DNA of 64,000 bases from Chara braunii (lineage: Eukaryota; Streptophyta; Charophyceae; Charales; Characeae), in assembly GCA_003427395.1 (NCBI GenBank), contig BFEA01000357.1:15215-79214 (forward strand), read 5' to 3'. The translations under genes and the position numbers were made by a program. The notes beneath the pieces were generated by a model that did no database searches, was not told the origin of the DNA, and worked only from the letters and a program-made list of their open reading frames with translations. Shown piece after piece: positions 46,000 through 57,653 of the stretch (its first letter is position 1; the number at the start of each line of letters is the position of its first letter).

Positions 46000-46356
46000 T
46001 TAGATGAAGACAATCCATTTGCTTACTGTTGGATATACTTGTTGATGCTTCTTGATAGCACCAATCACAACAGATGTATCAGTCCTCAAAATGAATCTCC
46101 TTCCAAGTACGTAATGCCTAAAGCATCTGAGGCAGTGGATGATTATCAATAACTCTTTTCTGAACTGAGTGTAGTCTCTTTCTGTGAAATTGAGAGTTCT
46201 GTTCTCAAACCTTAGAGATTTTTCTCTCTCATTCTCATCTTTCTGTATCAATACACCACCAAGAGCAGATGATCCTCCACCAACCTTGATGATAAAGGGT
46301 TTTCCCTCCTTATCATCATAAAAAGGTATTATTAGCACTACACCTACATCTTTCAA
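46000..46356 (-). pseudogene. Gypsy RNase H domain, catalytic Asp lost
   Basis: A 118-codon frame with FIIKVGGGSSALGGVLIQ, LNFTERDYTQFRKELLII, CFRHYVLGRRFILRTDTS and YPTVSKWIVFI. These are the standard motifs of the RNase H attached to gypsy RT. In the first motif the family has TDAS; here the Asp is replaced (VGGGSS), which removes a catalytic metal ligand. The Glu of KEL and the RTD Asp are present. Domain boundaries agree with the RT just upstream. Confidence 0.82.
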
Positions 46357-47709
46357 TGTTTCCTGTAGGGTTTCTGCAACAACTTGTCTTCTCCGTCCAT
46401 GATAGGTCTGCTCCTTGCCTTACCATCTCCCTTAAAGACTCTGCAAAGATAGCAAAATCAGGAAAAATATCCTCTAGAATCCACAGACACCCAAAAAGTT
46501 TCTGACATTTGTCACTCGTATAAAAGACACATGCCAGCTCAAGATCTTATCTATTTTTTTGGGGTCGGGACTCCTAACCTTGGAGAAACATCTAAAGCCT
46601 AAGATGGTTACTTCTGCTTGAAAGAGAAAAAACTTCAGTTCACTGACAGTCAGATTAAATTTTTGAAGTCCTTCTAGAACCAGTTTTACACCTTCAACAT
46701 GTTCTAGAGAAATTTTTTGACTCCATCAGCCACTAAAGTCTCATCTTTCACTCCATGTCCTTTCACTGGATTATCATCAATATAAGAGTTGGTTATTTCA
46801 TGAGAAATATTTTACATGACTTGGATCATATTCCTGTGAACCACTGCTACACCATTAGTTCATGCGCATCTGAATAATCGTCCTTGACTTGTGCATGACA
46901 GTCATTGGACGACTAGTATGATCGATGAAAAACTGATCGTATCCATAATATAAATCAATTAAAAATTAAATGCATTGACCAATGAAGGATTCAGAAAGGA
47001 AATCAACATTAGAGAGTCTACCCACGTCACGTAACATCAATGAGTTGAACTTTTGAAAATTTTATTTTCATTTCAATCCACCTCCTAGTTTCCAAAAGCA
47101 GAACTAGTAATTAGCATACGACCCGTCAGCAGACTCAAAAACATCAAAAACACTCTTTTTATCAAGATATTTAACACCAGTTGCCTTTTCCTGCTGGGCA
47201 TATTTAGTTGGTTTATCGTTTAAAGGAATACGATCAACAGTCCAAATTTTTGCCATCTTGATAATATTCACATCCAACCGCCCTCTCTTTTCGTCATTAA
47301 ATGAGAAAACACCAAATAAATTTTGACATACCTTGAAGATATATTTATTCTCCTTAGGTAAGATAAACGGATATGACTCAATCTTCATGGTGTCAAATCT
47401 TTCCCTAATGACTCTATTGCCCAATTTTGCAGAGTCCCTTAATGCTTTGAAAATTCTCCTTTCCTTTTCCAATTCTTCGTCATAATCATTTTCTATCAAA
47501 ACGACCACCGGGTTCTTATTCACCCCTTGGGTTTGTACTTTCTCTTTAGTGACCATTTTTCTAAAAAATGATGATTTGATGCAAACCGTAAATTCAATTT
47601 TTCCACTTTTAGCATACTCAACAACTTTTTTAGATGCTTCAATCTGTTCATCCTCACCTTTGAGTTTGCCAGGAACTTTTATTATTTTTGAGATCTGATT
47701 AATGTCCAC
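46357..47709 (-). pseudogene. Gypsy reverse transcriptase, broken
   Basis: The 47709-47104 frame (MDINQISKIIKVPGKLKGE) covers the protease-RT connector. RT proper is spread over several frames: the YIDD active-site box is at about 46772-46783, followed by NPVKGHG, and downstream text reads VSELKFFLFQAEVTILGF and RVTNVRNFLGVCGF, the usual thumb/connection motifs. The YxDDxxxKG form groups with Ty3/gypsy elements. Multiple stops make it non-functional, although the Asp pair itself remains. Confidence 0.75.
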
Positions 47710-47904
47710 ATAAACTTCTTCCTTAATCTCTTGTTTGTCTTTTCCTTTTAGTTTTATGATATTCTCTACAGACTATTCCATTCTGGTTGAATTAACAGAT
47801 AACTTATGTTTGTGATGGTGGGAAGTACAAACCATAAAGGTCTGTTATTGGATAATTTTCGAGTCATGCAAACCGATTCAAAATGATCCTTCATAAGTAA
47901 AGAA

Positions 47905-48144
47905 TTAGACAACTTTCATTCTATGTAAGAACGGAGAACCCAAGATACAGTCATGATCCAAATCTGGCACCACGAACCCTAACAGTTCGACATACATGGT
48001 TCCAACCTTAATTGACAAATTATCAATATAATCGATCAAAAAGAGAGTTTCAACAATATTGCTTAACAAACTCTTCAATGATCTATTGATGGTTAGGTCA
48101 CAACTTTCATAGTCCTCTGGGAAAGAAGAACAATTTCTGCCCAA
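47905..48144 (-). pseudogene. Retropepsin-like aspartic protease, C-terminal half
   Basis: Open frame containing CDLTINRS, FVVPDLDHDCILGSPFL; the ILGxPFL block is the conserved C-terminal signature of gypsy proteases. The catalytic D-S/T-G motif is not visible in frame upstream, so the domain is incomplete. It would process Gag-Pol. Confidence 0.6.
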
Positions 48145-48889
48145 GAGTCTATTAAGGCTCAGATCTTCACTTGGTTGATATGGATAGTCAAATGTCTACA
48201 ACCCATGATTTTAAATCTTATCTTACAACTTGTTTACTTGACAAGGAAAAACCGATCCCAACTAGTTGACTTACACATTTTTCTTTCTAATTAACTTTTT
48301 AAGTTCCTCTCTCAATTTGGGTGCTAAAGTCATTGCCTCTTTGAAAGATAGCGTTACCTTTGTTTCCTCTAACATTTTAATAATCACATTAGTGATTACA
48401 GTTCCATCTTCCAGTTCACTCGTAAGGACAAACTTTCCCTTCTTCCCTTGTCTATTCTTTCGAGACGAAAAATTATGTTTCTGATCATAAAAAATGTCAT
48501 TCAAGGACTCTTCAACTTTCATTCTTTTCTTTTCCTCAATCATCTAAGTTGTCAAACTCGCTTGAAGGTTTTTCACCTCCTCAACCACTATGTTAGGTTC
48601 TATGACGATTTCTGGGGACAATTCTCTCTCAAAAGACATCATGTTGGTTGAACAAGTGAGCTCACTAGATAAAAAGTCTACTAACCCAGGGGGACCCTAA
48701 AAAGCATAACTTTCCTTTAATAAGACCCCACTAGAGGAGTCCTAATCAGACAGATCCTCCACTACTGTCAAGGATTGTAAAGACAATTCAATCATAGTGA
48801 AAGGATCATCAAATTTTTACACAAGTTCTTCAAGCAGCTCACAAATAAGAAAATGAACATTTATATTATTATTATTTTTTTTCTTCTTC

Positions 48890-49696
48890 ATATATATTTT
48901 TTAATCTTTAAGAGCAATAAGTCTCATACGTCCTTGATGTCTGAGATCCAATTTGTTCCATGAACTATCACAGACATGACCCATCGTGCCCTTCTTGACT
49001 ACCCCACTCTTCACATCTTTTTTCAATGGTTTACAGTAAGTGGTGATATGACCTTCACTATAATAGTAGCATACGAAACTTTTCCTTTGATGATCATCAT
49101 ACTTTCTTCTCTCTCTGTTTCCTTCACCACAACTCCCTCCATTCTTTCAGGGTCTGGAAAAATCTTCTTTTTTCCATAGCCATCATCATCGTCATCATCG
49201 TTTTCATCGTCACTTTCGACCTTATTTTTCTCTTTCTCATATGAAACATGAGTGGCAAACATATAATTGACCAGAACTCGTTCAACAATGTTCTCAATGC
49301 TCAAATTGTTCTCTCTGCTCAAACCATTCTCAGTCTCTCAGTATTTTATCAAAATACTTATCTGATCAAGTGACGACTTCTTATGCGAGATTGTAGGTAC
49401 AATTCTGACGATTGCAATCATTTTATCCCATCTGAGAGGATAATGATGAGTCTGATTCAGGACTATCTGTTTCTCATTGTCAGTGAAGTTAGTCAGAAAA
49501 AATATGACATCTCCGAGCCTCGTCTGAATATGATTTTTTTTGGCTGTTCAGATAAATGTTTGTAGGTAAACATTGAAAGTATCAGACTTTTTGTTCTGAT
49601 ATTGAGGAGACCCTTAGTAGTAGTTGAAACTGAGTCTTTTTCAAATTCTCTTTTCATTTTTTCCTTCATTTCTTTCCATGTTGTGACCCCTTCCAT
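48890..49696 (-). pseudogene. Gypsy gag C-terminal part with decayed zinc knuckle
   Basis: The 49696-49493 frame has a gag-like TWKEMKEKMKREFEKD helix. The 49322-49023 frame is acidic and continues, after a frame change, into CYYYSEGHITTYC (near 49070), a CCHC knuckle with the second Cys replaced and one residue missing. Nucleocapsid function would be lost. Confidence 0.5.
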
Positions 49697-50882
49697 GAGT
49701 TATTGAACTGCCAACCTCGAGTTAGAGTCGCAATATGATAGAAGATGCTTAAGTCGTTGTTTGTTTATCCAACAATGGTTGAGTCCAAATATTTCATACT
49801 TGTAAAAAAAAACATTTACTTGTGGTCCTGTAAAGCATGAAATTCTTTTTTCTGACCTTTTTGCTCTAACAATATCCGACCCTCCTTTTATAGTATCAAC
49901 TCTCTGGACCAACTCCCATATAGAACCCACCAGAGTCTCTTCACGAGTCTCTGCAAAAGAGTTAGCCTTAAACAAGATCTCCCTCGTCTACACATCCCTT
50001 GACGAGTCCATATATTTTCATTTCTCTCTTCTTGCCACTCTTGACCTCTCCCTTCCTACTTTCAATCCCTTGCTCTTCTCGCAAGAGATACAAACTCGTC
50101 TCTTTCCTCTGTCGTTTGCTTCACCCCTTGAGAATTTTGTAGGTAGAAAGTATAGGCAATAATCGTCCGAATATAGATCAAAGGCAAGACGATTCTTCTT
50201 AATCTTCTAATATAGTCCTCAATCAGTTCCCTCTCATGATCCCTACTCAACCTTCTATTATATCATTTCACAGTACCCCGGATCACAAATCACCATGTTA
50301 GATTTATAATCTCATAACCAAATTGCATTGCTTATAAACCACTGTTGACCCTTCTGGCAAAAGAGACTCGTTCTCGGGAGGTGTGATAGGACACTCTTTC
50401 AGCGGTCCTCACTTTCACGATTCTTAACAAGTAACTGATCTCAATTTGATTAGTTACAGTTGTCAAGACAGTCTCTCATCTGATCAAGAAAAAACTGTAA
50501 GAATTCAAGTTCATCCAAAGCTGAGAGATTTCTATCTGAGATCCAAATGGTACCTTCTGTTTTGACTATCATTCCGTCTATTATAATCCCAAACTTTAGT
50601 TGTTCAACTAGACCAGACATTATGAACTATTGTAAACAGTATCAAGAAAGATAGATTTCATGACAGATTTCATGACAAGTATAGTCATAAATCTCAAATT
50701 TATGTTTAAAGGTATTCAAAAGTAAGGACTTTATCATCACAACGAAGTCATTCTCTCTTTCTTTACCTACCGTGGCAATGATTTTCAACAAGGGCATCCA
50801 ATCTCTCCTGTCATCAAAGCCATCAGTGTCAAGAAGCAAGAAAGTCTCCGAGTCTCAAATCACCTCACTCTCATTCCCCAAG

Positions 50883-51302
50883 TTACTTTTTTTGTGACTT
50901 CTCAATCCACTTTTTTTTCCTTATAAGATTGGTGTACGTCCCTCTCTGACATTCCAAATAATCAATCCCTTCTTCCTTGCATGTTGGAGTATAAATTTTC
51001 ACGTTCAGACTTCCTATATTAATAAATTTGACTATCGAAATATGAAATATTCTGCGACCTTTTCCGCCGATCTCGTATCTCAAAATTATAAAGGGGTTGT
51101 GAAACTTGGTCACTTCATATAGTCTGCCTCTCACAACCGATATCTTTGCTACAGACAATGTTCTTCTTAAGACCTCTTCGCTTTCCATACAAATCTCATC
51201 ATAGATGTCCGATTGTAAGTTTCCTTTACTAAAACCCTTCTGTTCTTGTAGCAGTCTCTTCATTTTTCCTTCCTCAGTACCATGTTGATAATTGGCAGCC
51301 AA
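50883..51302 (-). pseudogene. Possible gypsy gag N-terminal region
   Basis: A 139-codon open frame starting MAANYQHGTEEGK lies between the primer-binding site and the recognised gag/zinc-knuckle region. No domain is recognisable. Position suggests gag or an extra ORF of the element. Two short frames follow at 50839-50642 and 50250-50062, the latter with RELIEDYIRRLRRIV. Confidence 0.3.
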
Positions 51303-51957
51303 TTACTTCCATCACAATAATTGTTTGGGATAGGGGGAATAAAAACTATCTCATAGGTCACTAACATTAATCCCCAATTCACTTTCTTCATATGTTTGTT
51401 TAATTTCGTTTTGTTATCATAGATAGATTGAACAACAATTTTTCATAGTCAGTTAATGCTTTCACCATCATTCCAGCCTTCTTTCTTGACGTAAGGCAAA
51501 TATCATAGATATCTTATTCCAAGAAGCGAGCCTCCACTATGCAAATGGTCGAATTGCCAGAACGATAGACCCGACAATGCTCATACTACTAGGGAAATAT
51601 ATCCTTAGAAGTGAGTTCAAACAACTCATTCAATGCATCGTTAACTAACATTCATGAATCTGATTAGTTCTCTTCTCTTTCAGTTCCTAAGAATTGTTAA
51701 GGGCTTAAAAAACATACCTCTCATCAAACCTCGTTCTCTCAAACAAGCAATGTCAGGTCTCTTTCTCCAGTCGACTGTGGTACATCACACATGAAGAAAA
51801 CTCGGTTAGCAACTAGGATTTCCAAGAGAATGATGACTCAATAAGGATGATGAAGTCAATCTGATGGTTAAAAACATTGTCAACAGTTCTCATGCCCTAA
51901 TCAAGACTCAAAGTTGATGCTGCCTCAGGCTTGTTCCGGACACAAAACTTTTTCATG

Positions 51958-51975
51958 TCCCTGATAACGGTGCCA
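51958..51975 (-). promoter_or_regulatory. Retrotransposon primer-binding site (tRNA-Asp type)
   Basis: Reversed, it reads TGGCACCGTTATCAGGGA, close to the TGGCGCCGTTGCCGGGGA primer-binding site complementary to the 3' end of tRNA-Asp used by many gypsy elements. It lies upstream of the gag region on the minus strand, as expected. The 5' LTR should begin within a few bases on the higher-coordinate side. Confidence 0.6.
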
Positions 51976-53225
51976 TTTTTTTCGCACTTTTTTTTTAGCC
52001 AGGCTTGTTCAGGCGACCAGAAAGTCAACAGCCTATCACACAAATTTTGTTGTATTCTTGTAATAAATTAATCAATTAAACAATGCAAATCCCTTCCCGT
52101 TGTGTGCGTCCGGCTTCGAGTGAGACCCTCCAATTGCGGTTTTTGTCGGTCCCTGGTGTCAAGGCAAACACCCTTACAAGGGTATCTGTTCATGATTTTA
52201 CATCAAATAAAGTATCGACGCTGGTTGCTGTACCAAAGACGGTCTAGAGTAAAAGTGAGAATTGTTTTGGCATGGCGGCGTGAAGCAAACTCCTCAACCA
52301 TTCAGGTCGAGGTTGCTAGATGACCATACACCGTAATATAATGTGTACGAAAACAGGTAAAGGTTAGTAAAAGTTAAAAGTCTTCGGCACAAGGGTTGGA
52401 GGATTGAAAGAGAATAAGAAAAAGTCGTGCGGGATGAGGCGACCACGATCTAAAACACTCAAAGGCTCGGGCGGTAAGGCAAAAATGAATTAGAACGAGT
52501 CTGGGGTCGTTGGACCGACCGGTATGGGAAAGTCGGCAGGCCGCGCCGCTGTAAAATCTAAAGACGACCAAAAATTTAATATAACCTCGGCCATGTGGCC
52601 GGGGCAGCTAAGAGAAATACAATGCCTTCCATAATAGGTAAACCACAACCAATATTCTTGTTTGTACCCGTATACCGTGAGTGAGGTTGAGGCTCTAGCT
52701 CAACCTCCATATGTATAGAGAAAGTTGCCTCTTGGGCGGTGACTTCATGTCCATGCGGCCACCCAAGCAACCGGTCTCTCCATCCCTTTCGAAGGGAAAC
52801 ATCATTCCAGACTCTGATATCGCTCGCACATGCCTTGGACCCGGGCTACTTCAACGGGTACCCGCTTATGTACAGGTACTGGGCCTCTAAAAATGCCAAC
52901 TTTTGTCTTCTTCTGCTCATCCTCGAGTACCCGACATATCTACCTCTACTTGGTGTGATACCGGCCTACCTACCACTGGAATGTTTTCCCCGCCGCAATC
53001 CTCAATGTCACGGTCACTGGTAATTACGGACTCTTCGGGCGTTTCAGTAAATCAATTGCCCTTGCGGGTCACACACACACTCAAGTTGCTAAGCACTGAG
53101 ACAGGTACACAGACCGGCAAGCGTGCACACACACACACAGACTTAGAAACGGGCTCAGGCCACTAGGTGGGTTGAACCCCAACACTCTATATGTATATGG
53201 GATGCTCCATTTCTATCCGAAGTGT
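51976..53225 (-). other. Position of expected 5' LTR; not confirmed
   Basis: No protein domain. An LTR should lie here but I could not align it convincingly to 41-42 kb. A short echo of the 4206 palindrome (ACCCTTACAAGGGTA) lies near 52168. Confidence 0.3.
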
Positions 53226-53430
53226 GAGCTAGCTCAGTAGGTTTCGTGGTAGACTGTCAAACAGGAGATATAGGGATTGAATATGTCCCGACCCGTGAGC
53301 TAGTTTTTGTTGCTATAAGGGAGTCGTGCTTTAACCCCGACCTCGGGCAACGGGGGCTTGGACCCGTGACCTCGAAAACGGGAGATGCTACGGTTAGAGC
53401 CCCTTGTTAGTTGGCACAACGGGGTAGTTA
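53226..53430. mobile_element. Two tRNA-like fragments (SINE or tRNA pseudogenes)
   Basis: Plus strand: TAGCTCAGTAGGTTTCGTGG at 53230 (A box) and a T-arm-like stem GGGAT/GTCCC with a 7-base loop near 53272-53290. Minus strand, near 53340-53420: ACGGGTCCAAGCCCCCGT, resembling a T arm, with GAGGTC before it. Neither forms a full cloverleaf. Confidence 0.4.
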
Positions 53431-53876
53431 GTAATTAGATTTTTTTCTTCTATAATTTTTTTATTTTCCCTAGTTAGTTAAATTTATTTTCTTTTTAGTT
53501 TCTTATTATTTATTTTCTTCTTTTTCTTATTTATTTTCCCGTAGCTGCTCCTTCAGGAATCACTTGAATGAATCTGCCTCCGAAACCAAGGCCTATTCAT
53601 TCAAGTAAGTCATCATGGCCACGAATCTGGTCGAGGTCGCGGAGGTAGGACTGACGCCTCTCGATACTGAGGTGCCACTTCACGAAGGTTCGCGAAGCTG
53701 TGGGAGGCAGAAAAGAAGAACAACGAGGAGCGGGAGGCAGAGGTAGAAAGCAACGAGGAGCGAGAAGCAGGGGAGGAATGAGCGAGGAAGAAGAAACCGT
53801 GCAGGAGAAGGAGGTGTGACCGGAAGGGGGAAAGGAAGTAGACAGAAAAGGAGGAGAAAGATACTTGCGGGGAAGA

Positions 53877-53958
<82 letters not shown>

Positions 53959-53967
53959 AAGAAGAAG
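53877..53967 (+). repeat. (AAT)n(GAA)n microsatellite
   Basis: AAT run followed by GAA run. Confidence 0.97.
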
Positions 53968-54262
53968 AGGAAGAATAAGAGGAAAGAAGAGGGAGAAGAA
54001 AAAGAAAGGAGGAGAAAGGAAGAGAAAGGAGGACTTACCTTCCTCGCAATCGGTGAAGATGATGTTTCGGGCGTGGGTTTTAGGACCTTATACTTGAGTT
54101 ATGGGAGACTTTCTATGCACGCTTTGGGTGGTTTCCGGTCTGCGAGGGACGGGCGAGTCGTTTTCTGGTGGTCGCCAAAACATTTTGCAGCGGTTGTCGG
54201 GGCTTTCCTATGTCATGGTGTTGGGTTGTAAATTGTTGTGTTCACCCTCGCTCATCCCGTAG

Positions 54263-54421
54263 GTGTCGAAAAGAGCGGTTGTGGCTTGGTTGTGGTGTTG
54301 TCTTCGTGTCCGCACTCACGACGATACATTCCACCTGTCTTGGAGGTGTCACAACTTGGAAAAGAGCCTCTGCGCTCGTTGCTGTCCAAGTGGCATCGAG
54401 GAGCAACGCACCGGCCAACAA
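54263..54421 (+). CDS. Candidate internal exon, product unknown
   Basis: A 159-nt stretch bounded by CCCGTAG on the left and CAA/GTAAGT on the right, consistent with splice acceptor and donor. It is divisible by three and all three frames are open, so the reading frame is not decided. One frame has RCHNLEKSLCARCCPSG. No domain is recognised. A minus-strand donor (GTAAGT, reversed at 54036-54041) lies nearby, so the signals could also be chance. Confidence 0.25.
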
Positions 54422-54524
54422 GTAAGTCTCCCGCAGGGTGGTCCTTGGGTGCAAGTGGAATCTGTGTGTTGGGGAACGAGGTTGTGAGTAAGGCGAGACA
54501 CACTCTCACGCGCAGGCACATACA

Positions 54525-54720
54525 CACTTACACTTACACACACACACACACTTACAAACACACACATACACACACACACTTACAAACACACACATACACA
54601 TACACACACACACTTACAAACACACACACACACACACTTACAAACACACACATACACAAACACATGCGCATACATTCACATTCATGCACAAACATACTCT
54701 CAGCACACCTACACACACAT
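54525..54720 (+). repeat. (CA)n-type microsatellite
   Basis: Interrupted CA runs with CTTACAAACACACACA units. Confidence 0.95.
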
Positions 54721-54899
54721 AACTGGGGCGTTGGGGGTTGGGGGATGTGGGGGCGGATGGGAGGTGCTTCAGGGGTTGGGGGGATTTTTTTTAATTTTTT
54801 TTATTTTATTTTATTTTATTTTTTTGCCTAGGGCTTCGTGTTCCGGACCCCGCGCATCAATTCCGTTTTTACGAAAAGCGCGGGAGCGGCCCATTTTCG

Positions 54900-54965
54900 C
54901 ATTTAACGCGAATTCAACGGGATTTTTTGGAGTTTAACGGGATTCAACGGGAGTTTAATTCCCCC
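54900..54965 (+). repeat. AACGCGAATTC / AACGGGA repeat
   Basis: TTTAACGCGAATTCAACGGG and related words recur; the same words appear near 60470-60545, where AACTCCCGTT and AACGGGAGTT form a 10-bp hairpin (60476-60497). Both are beside CA/GT microsatellites. Confidence 0.6.
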
Positions 54966-54989
54966 GTTCTGCGTTAAAAAGATACACAG

Positions 54990-54990
<1 letters not shown>

Positions 54991-55056
<66 letters not shown>

Positions 55057-55081
55057 GTGTCTGTGTGTGTGTGTGTGTGTA
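54991..55081 (+). repeat. (GT)n microsatellite
   Basis: About 45 GT repeats with few interruptions. Confidence 0.97.
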
Positions 55082-55239
55082 CGAGAAGGATAAGAGATCG
55101 CGTGATGGAAGAGAAAGGAGAACTGAAGAACGGAAACTTACGTGCTCAGTTGACCACCATCGTCGTTGCTGCCGTGCGTTTCCCTTCGAAAAGGAACCCA
55201 CACTCCTTCTGCGTGTATCGGACCGGAAAGATAGACTGT

Positions 55240-55467
55240 ATGCGTCTATTATTATTATTACTATTAATATTATTATTAATATTATTATTAATATTATTAT
55301 TAATATTATGATTAATATTATGATGATGATGATTATTATTTATGTTATTGTTGTTATTGATTATGATTGATATTATTATCGTCATTATTGACATTATTAT
55401 TATTATTATTCTAATTATAATTATTATTTTTATTATTCTAATTACCATTATAATTATAATTATAATA
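55240..55467 (+). repeat. (ATT)n microsatellite
   Basis: Imperfect ATT/TTA/ATG repeats; host site of the TIR element that follows. Confidence 0.95.
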
Positions 55468-55557
55468 AGGGTAACCGGCGTTCGGGACGGGCCGAACGCT
55501 CGAACGTATGGGACCCCTTGGGGATGCGTTCGGTCGTTCGGGCCGAAAGTGGACCCA

Positions 55558-55588
<31 letters not shown>

Positions 55589-56200
55589 GAAAATCTGAAA
55601 AAAGATATGTTATGGAGAAAAATAACTTAAAAAAGATTTGCCTGAGTATTACATCCGAATTCCTTACCAAATTTGAAATAAAAATAAAGTACGGAAAATA
55701 AATACTAATAATAAAAATAAAAAGAGAATTAAATTTAGTGAGTGCGCGAGCATGTTTTCAACACTGCCGTCCTTGGCGATTTTTCATTTTTTTTTGGAAT
55801 AGCTAAATGCCCTGAAAATTTACAGATGTGTACTCCACATAATACAAAACCTACTAAAAAAGTTTAAAAAATAATAAAATTGTTTAGACCCCGAACTAAA
55901 GTGAAAACAAAAAGTAAAAAGTGAAAAAATACGTGGGCGCGCACGTTTTAACACCGCCATCTTTGGCGATTTTTAATTCTTATTTGGCTTAGCCAAATGA
56001 CTTGAAAATTTACAGGCATATACCTCACATCATAGAGAACTGAAAAAACAGAATTCAGAAAAACATAATTATTTTTAGGCCCCGAAATAATTTTTGGCGG
56101 GGGCCGAACGGCGCCGGGTTCGGACCCCGTACGGGACCCCGAACGCCCATACGTACGGAGGTCTGCCCGGGGACCTCCATACGTACGGGCTGGTGACCCT
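55468..56200. mobile_element. 733-bp TIR element inside ATT microsatellite
   Basis: Begins AGGGTAACC and ends GGTGACCCT (reversed AGGGTCACC), both followed inward by GC-rich sequence with CCGAACG/CGTTCGG words. The AT microsatellite continues on both sides. Inside is a ~192-bp tandem duplication (GCGCG..CATGTTTTCAACACTGCC near 55744; GCGCG..ACGTTTTAACACCGCC near 55937), each followed by TTTGGCGATTTTT-like and GAAAATTTACAG text. No transposase. Confidence 0.65.
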
Positions 56201-56504
56201 GATTATAATTATAATTATTATTATAATAATTATTATTATTATAATTTCAAGTTACTCAACCCTGCATCCGTTGCTTACCATATGCAAGTGTGGAAACTTG
56301 TTGGATGTGCAGTGCATCCACGGACGACGTCGCAAGGTAGGATCCGTCATCCGCCTGGCTTGTTGGAATGCCTGCGTTTGCCCGTCATTTCCCCCATGTT
56401 ATGGTCTCAGTATGCTGCACATCGTGACGATTGCGCTGCATTGACGGAGGGAGAGAGAGAGAACAGGTGTCTCCAATCTCACTGCAGTCCTCACCATACT
56501 TTCA

Positions 56505-56570
56505 TCGATAGGATGAGCAAGGTCGAATGAATCTACCGCTAAAACACATAAATATACGCTACCGCTTGTG
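56505..56570 (-). repeat. GCGGTAGATTCATTCG repeat unit
   Basis: Reversed it reads AGCGGTAGATTCATTCGACC then TTGCTCATCCTATCGATGAA. Related units: 59135-59200 (minus), 60600-60653, 60708-60765, 60955-61015 and 61148-61205 (plus), nearly always next to a CA/GT microsatellite. Confidence 0.75.
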
Positions 56571-56579
56571 TGTGTGTGT

Positions 56580-56580
<1 letters not shown>

Positions 56581-56651
<71 letters not shown>
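56581..56651 (+). repeat. (GA)n microsatellite
   Basis: About 35 GA repeats. Confidence 0.97.
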
Positions 56652-56653
<2 letters not shown>

Positions 56654-56654
56654 A

Positions 56655-56960
56655 AATACAGACAAGTACGAACAGTCAAACAGACAGCCGGACGTAGGCA
56701 ACAGAACAAATGGCCAGATACAGACAAACACAGACAGACAGCCTAGACAAACAAACAAAAATAGACAGAGAACAAACATACATACAGACCGGACAAAAAA
56801 ACAAAAACAAACAGAGAACAGACATACAAACCGACCAGACAAACAAACAGAAACAAGCAGACCAAACAGACATACAGATAGACCAGACAAACAAACAGCA
56901 ACAAATAAACCAGATAGATAAGCAGAAACAGACAGCCAAATAGACAAACAGACAAACACT
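56655..56960 (+). repeat. Degenerate ACAGACAAAC repeat
   Basis: ACAGAC/AAACAAAC words throughout. Long frames here are compositional. Confidence 0.85.
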
Positions 56961-57510
56961 GCAGTCAAAAATAATGTTCCACAGATAAAAAGTTGTGACT
57001 CACAGACTTAAGCAGCAACTCACCAATGAAAATTTAGGAAAAGTACCAGGACTTGACATTTTGAGTAAGCAGGCCGTGGGCATGTGGTACCGGGTCCAAG
57101 TCAAGCCAGAGGAAGCATAGACTGGGACGAGTTGAGGCTCAGTCCAAGTCAAGATAAGGAATGGCTAGCCACATTTCGGGAGAGTGTTCATTTGCGAGCA
57201 GTGTGGAAGTGCTGCTGAAGCGCTTGTGTGCTATTCGTGGGTAGCATGTGTGTGGGAGCCCGTTGCCCAGCACTGCACTGAGAGGGAGGACGCCCATAGC
57301 CACATAAGTTAGAAGTAGGGATAGAGCTGAGTAACAGCAAATGTATTCAGAGTCAAGATTCTCAAGTAGAGAGAGAAAAGGAGAGAAGAGAAGGGAGGAA
57401 GAAGAGACAGTCTGCCAGACAGACATATACAAAGACGGACAGGCAAACAGTTGGACAAACACAAACAGACTAACGTACACGCAGAAAGAGAGGTAGAGAG
57501 AGAGACTTAC

Positions 57511-57653
57511 CTGGCAGTAGCCTATAAGGGTCGACATCTCTATGCAATTGGTTCTGTTGTTGATGTCAAAAGTTGCCTTGTCAATTCGTAGGCTGACAAT
57601 AGCCACATAGTAGTCTGGGTACGAAACACCGAGTGGGAGAAGGGCTTTGAGCA
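57511..57653 (-). CDS. Candidate internal exon of an unrecognised gene
   Basis: A 143-nt minus-strand stretch with a consensus donor (TGCCAG/GTAAGTCTCTCTC, donor at 57510-57505) and an acceptor (CATCATAAG/TGCTC) at 57654. In the phase that leaves 2 nt plus 47 codons it reads LKALLPLGVSYPDYYVAIVS, then LRIDKATFDINNRTNCIEMS, then TLIGYCQ. Composition is protein-like, not repeat-like, and unlike the microsatellites around it. I do not recognise the family. A possible further donor on the same strand is near 55140 (GAGCAC/GTAAGT). Splicing is inferred. Confidence 0.4.

Larger units (their letters stand above)
42640..51975 (-). mobile_element. Ty3/gypsy-like retrotransposon, degenerate
   Basis: Minus-strand order from the primer-binding site (51958-51975): gag region, zinc knuckle (about 49070), aspartic protease (about 47950), RT (YIDD near 46777), RNase H (46356-46000), zinc-binding integrase N-terminus (about 45400-45270), integrase core (about 43560-43240) and its C-terminal part (about 42830-42640). 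RT-RNaseH-integrase order defines Ty3/gypsy. Every domain carries stops or lost residues. LTRs were not identified, so the outer limits are uncertain. A minisatellite array (43560-45030) splits integrase. Confidence 0.82.

Noticed and set aside
41155-53225. LTR pair flanking the gypsy element
   Set aside because: Only weak short similarities between 41.5-41.7 and 52.1-52.2 kb; not enough to call LTRs by eye.
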